In this document: positions 33,593 through 39,232 of the stretch, piece by piece
How positions within the stretch are numbered: position 1 is the first letter of the stretch
Layout of the letters: every line of letters begins with the position of its first letter
Assembly (NCBI GenBank): GCA_964442745.1
Contig: CAYUAI010000034.1
Location: forward strand, 1 to 39,232
DNA: 39,232 nucleotides
Direction: 5' to 3'
From: CAYUAI01 sp964442745
GTDB lineage: Bacteria; Pseudomonadota; Gammaproteobacteria; S012-40
Notes under the pieces: generated by a model
What the model was told of the DNA's origin: nothing
Seen by the model: the letters and a program-made list of their open reading frames with translations, nothing else
Database searches by the model: none
Translations under genes and position numbers: made by a program

Positions 33593-34705
33593 ATGCATAT
33601 TGGACATATTATTGCGCTGGCGATAAAAGAATTTTTGGCTTTATTACGCGATAAAAGAAGTCGTGTAATTATTATTGGGCCACCTATCGTGCAATTGCTA
33701 GTTTTTGGGTTTGCAGCAACCTATGACCTCAATTATGTCCCCATTGCTATTTTTAATGAAGATCGCGGCGCTGAATCACGAGAATTAGTCAGCCACTTTG
33801 CAGGCTCTCCTAATTTCCAGGTAATTCATCACATTAAAAACAAAAATGAAGTTTCGCAACTTATCGACAATCGCGACGTTTTACTCGTGCTGTATATTAA
33901 CCAGGACTTCAGCGCCAATTTAATGCAAGGAAAAACTGCACCACTACAAGTTATTTTAGATGGTCGTAACTCTAACACCGCGATGGTAGCGATGAACTAT
34001 TTGCGTGAAATCGTGCTTGATTATAATCACAATTGGCTAAGTTCTCAGGGACAGCAGGGACCAACGGTTATTTTACAGAGCCGCGCTTGGTATAATGAAA
34101 ATCTACAGTCCCGCTGGTTTATCGTACCCGGCATTGTTGGCTTGCTTGTGCTGGTAGTCAGCCTCTTAGTCACATCGCTATCTGTCGCACGAGAGCGCGA
34201 AGCAGGCACCTTTGATCAATTATTGGTAACTCCATTACGTCCAACGGAAATACTGATAGGCAAAGCGATTCCTGGCATTGTCATTGGCTTATTTGAATCG
34301 ACGTTAATCATCGTGTTAATGATTGTATTTTTTGATATCCCCTTACGTGGTAGCATCGGGGCACTTTATCTTGGTTTGTTTTTATTTTTAATGTCTGTTG
34401 TGGGTATTGGTCTCATGATTTCATCAATAGTCGTTAATCAGCAACAAGCCATATTAGGGGCTTTTTTATTTCTGGTACCCGCTGTTATTTTATCTGGTTT
34501 TTCGACACCGATCGCCAACATGCCCGAGATCGTTCAATGGCTGACGTATCTTGATCCTTTACGTTATTTTCTCATTATTGTACGAGGCGTTACCTTGGAA
34601 GGAAATGGATACACGTTGCTGTTTGATCAATATTGGCCCATGGCCATTATCAGCGTCGTCACATTATCAATGGCAACGTGGTTGTTTCGAAACCGAATGT
34701 ATTAG
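33593..34705 (+). CDS. ybhR: ABC-2 type permease (YbhR-like)
   Basis: A 370-residue ABC-2 permease paralogous to the gene before it, with the same layout: N-terminal helix (about 24-45), periplasmic domain (about 46-170), then five helices. REREAGTFDQLLVTPLRPTE is the conserved cytoplasmic coupling segment. It starts 4 bases after the preceding stop with GGAG upstream. Together with genes 29657-33589 it completes a YbhGFSR-type tripartite exporter. No TetR regulator of the YbhT/CecR kind lies next to it. Confidence 0.87.
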   Translation: MHIGHIIALAIKEFLALLRDKRSRVIIIGPPIVQLLVFGFAATYDLNYVPIAIFNEDRGAESRELVSHFAGSPNFQVIHHIKNKNEVSQLIDNRDVLLVLYINQDFSANLMQGKTAPLQVILDGRNSNTAMVAMNYLREIVLDYNHNWLSSQGQQGPTVILQSRAWYNENLQSRWFIVPGIVGLLVLVVSLLVTSLSVAREREAGTFDQLLVTPLRPTEILIGKAIPGIVIGLFESTLIIVLMIVFFDIPLRGSIGALYLGLFLFLMSVVGIGLMISSIVVNQQQAILGAFLFLVPAVILSGFSTPIANMPEIVQWLTYLDPLRYFLIIVRGVTLEGNGYTLLFDQYWPMAIISVVTLSMATWLFRNRMY

Positions 34706-34897
34706 CACCGCACCTTGGGGTTACTGTCATTAGAGTCGATGTCTATATCCAAAGCACTTGTATCAAAGCTATTGAGGCCCGATGGGCAGGAGTCCAGCCT
34801 ATCTTCCTTTTAATTTTTCAACTTACCGCATTAAATCAAAGTCATGAAATCTTTTTATAATCGACAGTGCTACCCTATCTATCAGGAGATGAAAACT

Positions 34898-35320
34898 ATG
34901 AAAACCCAACTAATTCGGCTTATATTTTTTACTGTCATTGTTTTTTCGATAGCACCCGTATTTGCAAATGACCCAAAAAACTTCAAAGAAGTAATGCAGC
35001 GTATTGAGTTAAATATGTCAAAAATTGTCGGCCACATTATGAGAGAAGAATTTGATGAAATTGTGCAGCTTGCGGAGCAAGTTGCTAATCATGATGAACC
35101 ACCATTGACACATCGCATGAAGTTGATTGCAGAGCTTGGAACCGATTTTATTGACTTCAAAAGCCATGATGATAATGTGCATATTAATTCCGTTGCGATG
35201 CAAGAAGCGGCAAAGAGAAAAGATCTTGATTCGGTTATTATTAACTATGGAAAAACAATGCAAAGCTGTAATCATTGCCACAAAAAATACCGAGGTCGTA
35301 TTCAACAGCTTAAATTCTAA
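34898..35320 (+). CDS. Cytochrome c-prime-like periplasmic haem protein
   Basis: A 140-residue protein. Residues 1-23 form a signal peptide ending PVFA. The mature chain is mostly helical and has its haem c site near the C terminus: CNHCHKKYRGRI, C124-H128. This four-helix-bundle plan with C-terminal CxxCH is that of cytochrome c-prime and related cytochromes, which bind CO or NO and often act in stress or detoxification. ATG 34898 is chosen because AGGAG lies 9 bases upstream; a longer frame begins at 34844. It stands 192 bases behind the exporter operon and may have its own promoter. Specific function is unknown. Confidence 0.8.
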   Translation: MKTQLIRLIFFTVIVFSIAPVFANDPKNFKEVMQRIELNMSKIVGHIMREEFDEIVQLAEQVANHDEPPLTHRMKLIAELGTDFIDFKSHDDNVHINSVAMQEAAKRKDLDSVIINYGKTMQSCNHCHKKYRGRIQQLKF

Positions 35321-35784
35321 TACCGCTGGAAAAAATTGGAAAAACATTTATAATAAAAAAATACGATAGAAATACAATAATTTTTTCCGTGTCATTTATA
35401 TCGAACTAACCATTTTAGTCTGTCACTCATCCTCGCCCCTGGAATCCTTTGCACGATAAATTAATATTTACCCGACGGCATGATGCTAAAAAAGGGGCGA
35501 GGAATCAAGCAAAAACCCGTCAGCCTAACAAGGCAAAAAAATTAAAGTGGATTCATGCGAATCATGTGGTTAAAGTTTAGAAAATAAAGCGCCGCTAGGT
35601 AGCACCAAATGGTGTTGCTCACCCTTGATCGCTTTCGCTTTGGATAAATGACCGTGTTCAAGGGGGTGCCTTTGCGCTCAGAGAAACGAGCTTGGCAGCG
35701 AGCGAATCATCCGGATTTGTTTTTTCTGGCCACTGCATCCCTGGTAAATTCAAACTACGTTCAGAGGAAAAGTTATTTTATGCC

Positions 35785-35870
35785 ATTTTTTTACAAAAAA
35801 ATCATTAAAAAATATCGCTTCCTCTTTTTTATCCATGTCGTGTGGATTAAACGTAGCGAATCCACTCCAC
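35785..35870. repeat. REP-type element, left half of a BIME-like pair
   Basis: ATCATTAAAAAAT, then ATCCATGTCG and the palindrome GTGGATTAAACGTAGCGAATCCAC. It matches the reverse complement of 29296-29362, apart from a 19-base insertion (ATCGCTTCCTCTTTTTTAT) between flank and palindrome. Confidence 0.65.
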
Positions 35871-35954
35871 CATGAGCGACGTCATCATGCCTCCAATAGG
35901 CCATTGAAATGAGAATAATGCCAGGGGGAATTGATTTGTTTTCGAGTCGGGTTT

Positions 35955-36016
35955 AGGGTGGATTCGCTGCGCTTAATCCACGCTACGAGTTTATTTTTCC
36001 TGAAATCAGTTTAAAC
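35955..36016. repeat. REP-type element, right half of a BIME-like pair
   Basis: GGGTGGATTCGCTGCGCTTA with its pairing half AATCCAC, then CTACGAGTTTATTTTTCCTG and AAATCAG. The flank matches the complement of 29270-29295. With the preceding element this forms two palindromes facing each other, the BIME arrangement. Confidence 0.65.
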
Positions 36017-36121
36017 TTGCTATCCCTGATAGCGAAGATTTCCTTGACCTCTTAACCCGTATAGACGGGACAATCTGAATTTTGGCAGCCAATATCATCC
36101 AATCATGCCAGCCTTCCCCGC

Positions 36122-36364
36122 ATGTTTATCCGAAAAACCAAAATCAAAAGCGGTCCACAAGATGAGTCGTACTACCTCTATCGTCTCGTTGAAACCTCTC
36201 GCACTCGCACTGGCGTAAAACAACACATGCTATTGAATTTAGGTAAATACTTCAACATTGAGCCGATTCATTGGCCCTTGCTGGCTAAACGCATTGATGA
36301 ACTTGTTAACGCAATCAATGGCTCATTGAATATGCGCAGCGTTTTTATACAACAATATTATTAG
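36122..36364 (+). pseudogene. IS1634-type transposase N-terminal fragment
   Basis: An 80-residue frame beginning MFIRKTKIKSG and containing YYLYRLVETSRT, QHMLLNLGKYF and HWPLLAKRID, the typical start of IS1634/IS4-group transposases. The full protein is several hundred residues, so only the N-terminal part remains and the catalytic DDE residues are missing. It stops shortly after, in sequence that forms a dispersed repeat. Likely the truncated end of an insertion sequence that helped rearrange this region. Confidence 0.75.
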
Positions 36365-36372
36365 CGACATTG

Positions 36373-36480
36373 GGCCGCCTCGCGTTTGAAAATCGCGATG
36401 AGAATTGATTTTACCGGGGGGTTTCTGAAGGAGGCCATACGTTGTTGTATGGCCGACTGACGAAAAATTTCTGGGAAATC
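36373..36480. repeat. Dispersed repeat with hairpin, related to 9507-9600
   Basis: GGCCGCCTCGCGTTTGAAAA at 36373 onward matches 9507 onward. Inside is a perfect hairpin GGCCATAC-GTTGTT-GTATGGCC (36433-36454). It follows the IS1634-type transposase remnant and could be the IS end or a MITE made from it. A further TAGGCCGCTT occurs near 36494. Confidence 0.5.
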
Positions 36481-36547
36481 CAGGTCTCATGATAGGCCGC
36501 TTAATATTCGTTATATCATTGTATTTCTGCGAACCTAATTTATCTCT

Positions 36548-37525
36548 CTACAATGCTTTAACAGGAATGCATACCTCAATAATATGTTTGTTTTTCGGAT
36601 GTGCTTTTGGATCATTTAAGTATCTCTCGAAACAACAACGCTCATCTGGCTGGTAGCCACTTTGAGAAAGCCACTCACTATAAACTAAATCCCAAGCCTG
36701 CTCAAACTCTGAAGCATCTATCTCAAATTCTGCCACCGCATACTTGCCAGCAGGTATTATGGATATACTTATTTCACCGCCGCCTGTTGTATTTTGCTCA
36801 ACGGAAATACATGCATCAGCTCTAAATTTCGAAAACTCTGTGATATTTAAATCATCTCTGAAGATGGTGAAAAATTGAGTTTCTGGACACTTTATTAATC
36901 CTCTAGCACCCGCCCAAGCCATTAATTTTTGGAACAACTTTCCCCAGATTTCAGTTTCACCTTTGAATGGCCCTATATGGCGAATATAAGCGACATTTAC
37001 TTCGTTTAACTCCTTAACCTCTACCACTACATCTTTCTTCTTTATCATAGATATTCTCCACGTTGACTTATTCATTAAAGAATCAATATACATAGGAGAA
37101 ACTATGACATCTTTCCATAAATTGCTTTCTTCTTTGCAATTCTTGCTAAATGTATCGCAACCTCCATTCCGCCATGCGGTTGCACTCATACTAAAGTATT
37201 CTTTAAAAACTCTAGCAAAAGATGCGGAATTGCTAAATCCACACTCTAAAGCGATTACCGTCACAGGCTTACTAGAATATTTTAAATTATGCGCGGCTTT
37301 TTCGACACGAATTCGCTGAATGTATTTATATAATGACTCACCCACAATAGCTTTAAATATTCGGTGAAAATGATAAGGAGAAAAATTTGCTACATTGGCC
37401 AGCAACTCTAAATTCAAACTTTTAGAATAGTTATGATCCAAATAATCTAAAACTCGATTTATTCTTTTTGAATATTCGTTGTCTTTAATTTCTCGTAATT
37501 TTCCCATAAGTTTCGAACCAACCAT
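36548..37525 (-). CDS. AraC family regulator with GyrI-like effector domain
   Basis: A 325-residue regulator. Residues about 18-118 form the double helix-turn-helix AraC/XylS DNA-binding domain (LELLANVANFSPYHFHRIFK and VIALECGFSNSASFARVFKEYF). Residues about 167-325 form a GyrI-like small-molecule binding domain (VKELNEVNVAYIRHIGPF, ISIIPAGKYAVAEFEID). The order, HTH first, matches SoxS/Rob-like regulators with a C-terminal effector-binding domain. The start at 37525 has no good ribosome binding site; a second ATG 18 bases downstream is possible. No target gene is obvious: the nearest genes are fragments. Such proteins usually respond to drugs or cationic compounds. Confidence 0.87.
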   Translation of the reverse strand: MVGSKLMGKLREIKDNEYSKRINRVLDYLDHNYSKSLNLELLANVANFSPYHFHRIFKAIVGESLYKYIQRIRVEKAAHNLKYSSKPVTVIALECGFSNSASFARVFKEYFSMSATAWRNGGCDTFSKNCKEESNLWKDVIVSPMYIDSLMNKSTWRISMIKKKDVVVEVKELNEVNVAYIRHIGPFKGETEIWGKLFQKLMAWAGARGLIKCPETQFFTIFRDDLNITEFSKFRADACISVEQNTTGGGEISISIIPAGKYAVAEFEIDASEFEQAWDLVYSEWLSQSGYQPDERCCFERYLNDPKAHPKNKHIIEVCIPVKAL

Positions 37526-37780
37526 TATTTTTAAATTCTGTATTCAAACAATATTAACCAGGTATCTAGCTTAACTCTGTTACTTTTTTGATATAACGTC
37601 GCACATAAGCTGACGTTTAAAGCGTGGTTTTTAGCTGCGTAAAAAACTCGACACTCCCTGTTACTATTACTTCTTTGAAACATTTTTTATAAGAATAAAA
37701 TATTTGAAATCTTATATCACACAGTCAATAAACAGGGATACAGATTAATATGTTTTATTGAACAGACTATTTATATTTTT

Positions 37781-37936
37781 TTAAAACTGCTTTCTTGCAC
37801 CTGCGCTTATTAGCAATCCATTAGAATAGATTGGTTTTCCTGAAACTTTATCTGATTTAGCCCCTGTACCAACTCCTCCAATTTCAATATAATTACTTAT
37901 ATTTCCAATAGCCAAAATTAACTTCAGCTCCCTCAT
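37781..37936 (-). CDS. 51-residue hypothetical peptide with strong ribosome binding site
   Basis: A short gene, not of any family I recognise. AAAGGAGG lies 6 bases before the ATG, the best ribosome binding site in the region. The product starts MRELKLILAIGN, has EIGGVGTGAKSD in the middle and ends SAGARKQF. The MREL start and a Gly-Gly at 20-21 recall the double-glycine leaders of class II microcins, but the sequence after MREL lacks the usual acidic/hydrophobic spacing, so this is only a suggestion. It lies between the AraC regulator and the group II intron remnant; about 250 bases of AT-rich, apparently non-coding DNA follow it. Confidence 0.5.
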   Translation of the reverse strand: MRELKLILAIGNISNYIEIGGVGTGAKSDKVSGKPIYSNGLLISAGARKQF

Positions 37937-38138
37937 TTAAAGCCTCCTTTAATAATATTCTATTTTTAAGCGATATCACTTGAAAATATATTTATATAAT
38001 TGCACTCAATACCAAATAATTTAAACCCATTGCTCGGCACAGGCTTGCTTTCTGAATGGGCGTTTTTTCAGCTAACCTTGGGCATGACGAGACGCTGGAT
38101 AAACCATCAAACCTTCCTGAAATTGATGATCTCTTACG

Positions 38139-38212
38139 GTAGGAGACTCTGTTACCAGCCCCCTCCCCCCGCGCAGACCCGGACGTGCAGTTTTCCCGCA
38201 TCCGATTACTCG
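38139..38212 (-). ncRNA. Group II intron domains V and VI (degenerate)
   Basis: On the minus strand GATGCGGGAAAACTGCACGT sits in the hairpin typical of group II domain V, closed by CGGA/TCCG and GACC/GGTC. The catalytic GAGC triad reads GAGTAAT, so splicing activity is doubtful. A GC-rich GGGGGGAGGGGGCTGG with GAGTCTCCTACC follows, as in domain VI and the intron 3' end. Small frames crossing this part (e.g. RMRENCTSGSARGEG) are translations of the RNA structure and not genes. Confidence 0.7.
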
Positions 38213-38253
38213 GTCGTACTCGCTGTCGCGCCAAACTCTAACTTGCACACATC

Positions 38254-38385
38254 TTACGCTGTTATTTTTAGCATCGCCACTCCAGCTCGTTTGAATACCT
38301 ATTTTAGCGCACCCCACGTGAAAGATTTACGTTTACCACCTCGACGATTTAACCACTTATATGTGCATTTCATTGCGTTATAATA
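38254..38385 (-). pseudogene. C-terminal remnant of a group II intron reverse transcriptase
   Basis: The minus strand reads YYNAMKCTYKWLNRRGGKRK then SFTWGALK, a stop, VFKRAGVA and KITA. The LNRRGGKRKSFTW segment is the conserved C-terminal maturase end of intron-encoded proteins. It lies about 40 bases before domain V, the correct order for a group II intron. One internal stop and loss of all upstream domains show it is dead. Confidence 0.65.
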
Positions 38386-38954
38386 TGTGTGGATACTTTG
38401 TGACTCCATGATAGCGAAAGTCCACCCGCATACATTAATACTGAGTGACCAAACTCATGGGCGGCGACTAACATAAAATCTGCATCGGCTCTCTCTTTGT
38501 TCCCAAAGCGTCCTTTGTTATAGATGAAACTTGCATCTATTCCCAATATTGCCGGATTCATTGATCTGGCATAATTATTTTTATCGATTTCCACATGAAG
38601 GTCTACAGGAATTGCGTTTACATAGCTATGCTCCGCTTGTACCCAAACCATAAAACTGCTGCCAGCCACTTCGATACGGCGTGACCAATATTTATCAATC
38701 CCGATGCGGGTAAGGTATCTTAGGTTTTCATAATCTGTATCGGAGATACCATTTTTCTTAAAATTCAAATTAACATACACAATTATTACTTTTTGATTCA
38801 ATAATACGGTTGCTTTAGCCCATTCAGCTTCATGCGCTCCTGTATATACTTTAATATGTCGGCGGCGAGCCTCATTCCATTCTTCCCGAAAATCTTTAAC
38901 TGGTTTATCAATATCTTTATGCAGTGCCTCATGAAATTTCTCAAGCCTAGCCAG
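38370..38954 (-). pseudogene. Truncated zinc metallopeptidase (HEFGH), effector-like
   Basis: An open frame of 194 codons, lacking a proper start: the upstream in-frame stop is at 38955-38957, and a TTG at 38801 is internal. It contains AAHEFGHSVLMYAGG, the HExxH zinc motif of metallopeptidases, then LSWSHK, where relatives would continue with the third ligand region. Upstream are DIDKPVKDFREEWNEARRRH and AEWAKATVLLN. The layout resembles metallopeptidase modules appended to secreted toxins, but no VgrG or Rhs part is seen and that origin is inferred. The 3' end abuts the group II intron remnant, and the N terminus is broken, so the gene is probably dead. Confidence 0.6.
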
Positions 38955-39080
38955 CTATTTCAATCATTACCTATCGCCAAAAGCCAAAGTGCCTTTGACT
39001 TTTTTTTGGTAGCCGTCGATTTAGCGGTTGGTTTAAGTCGTTTATTAAGCTATAGGTATTCTACATAGGTGTTCGGGATT

Positions 39081-39230
39081 TTATTCACACCCAAGCGCTT
39101 CGGCTAAACATTGTAATGAGGTTGGCCTCTTCCTATGATTTTTTTCAATTATTTCACGAGAAAAAAATATGATTTTATTTTTCAATTCCTCAAAATAATT
39201 TTCTGTGGTGAGAAAGCGAATAAAATCTTG
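39081..39230 (-). CDS. 3' end of an unidentified gene entering from the right edge
   Basis: A minus-strand frame open from the window edge to a stop at 39081-39083, giving 49 residues: it includes FIRFLTTENYFEELKNKIIF and ends SLQCLAEALGCE. No family recognised. The codon pattern is consistent with coding DNA, but too little is visible to be certain, and it could be another remnant. Confidence 0.35.
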   Translation of the reverse strand, partial: QDFIRFLTTENYFEELKNKIIFFSREIIEKNHRKRPTSLQCLAEALGCE

Positions 39231-39232
39231 CG

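Larger units (their letters stand above)
35321..36121. other. Repeat-rich intergenic region
   Basis: About 800 bases without a gene. Contents: a CCTCGCCCC/GGGGCGAGG inverted repeat (35431-35439 and 35494-35502), and two REP-type palindromes in opposite orientation (35785-35870 and 35955-36016). A 75-codon frame at 35648-35875 runs through one of the palindromes and is judged spurious. Confidence 0.6.

Noticed and set aside
35648..35875. 75-codon plus-strand frame
   Set aside because: It crosses a REP-type palindrome and has no ribosome binding site or family match.
37570..37640. GCTTATGTGCGACGTTATATC on the minus strand, similar to the right end of an integron attC site
   Set aside because: The left half that should pair with it is missing, and no integrase or other attC copies are visible.
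37992..38383. Overlapping small frames on both strands
   Set aside because: They cover the group II intron RNA structure and reverse transcriptase tail, and are explained by that.

Overview
The window looks like an accessory, repeat-rich stretch of an AT-leaning gammaproteobacterial chromosome. The basis is the best protein matches (flotillin YqiK with YqiJ, a YbhGFSR-type exporter, PvcA/PvcB isonitrile enzymes, a DUF6463 protein) and REP-like hairpins together with a REP-associated transposase remnant. Genus cannot be assigned from the sequence alone. No rRNA, tRNA or CRISPR array was seen.

Layout. 1-956 is a graveyard: a RAYT transposase fragment fused to what looks like the tail of a c-type cytochrome, a dispersed repeat, and a broken GNAT acetyltransferase. 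957-3887 holds a secreted GH114 polygalactosaminidase-like enzyme and an M50-like membrane protease, both on the minus strand. 4139-7164 is a tight PspA / YqiJ-like / flotillin operon. 7428-9313 encodes both exonuclease VII subunits, the large one carrying an extra N-terminal DUF5710 domain. 9813-16165 has a REC-PAS-PAS histidine kinase, a cupin, an exported haloalkane dehalogenase with a His-rich tail, and a large subtilase with two P domains. 16591-17645 is a beta-lactamase-fold hydrolase split by a -1 frameshift located exactly on an A AAA AAG slippery heptamer.

18463-20158 is a two-gene isonitrile biosynthesis operon (PvcA/IsnA plus the 2-oxoglutarate oxygenase PvcB/IsnB). 20255-22855 is a DUF6463 membrane protein divergent from a TetR regulator translationally coupled to an ABC1/UbiB-like kinase. 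24092-29003 is a three-gene extracytoplasmic redox cassette: a one-heme exported protein, a heme-plus-LamG lipoprotein and a Tat-exported DUF1501-like protein. 29657-34705 is a complete YbhGFSR-like ABC exporter, followed by a cytochrome c-prime-like protein.

From 35321 to the end the DNA is again scrambled: REP/BIME hairpins, an IS1634-type transposase fragment, an AraC-GyrI regulator, a 51-codon gene with a strong ribosome binding site, the 3' end of a group II intron (reverse transcriptase tail plus domains V/VI), and a truncated zinc metallopeptidase abutting that intron remnant.

The strongest candidates for unfamiliar biology are the minimal isonitrile operon, the heme/LamG/Tat cassette, the possible programmed frameshift, the DUF5710-exonuclease VII fusion, a 162-bp TA-flanked MITE with perfect 25-bp inverted ends, and the small peptide gene. 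Functions rest on motif recognition by eye; no database search was possible.
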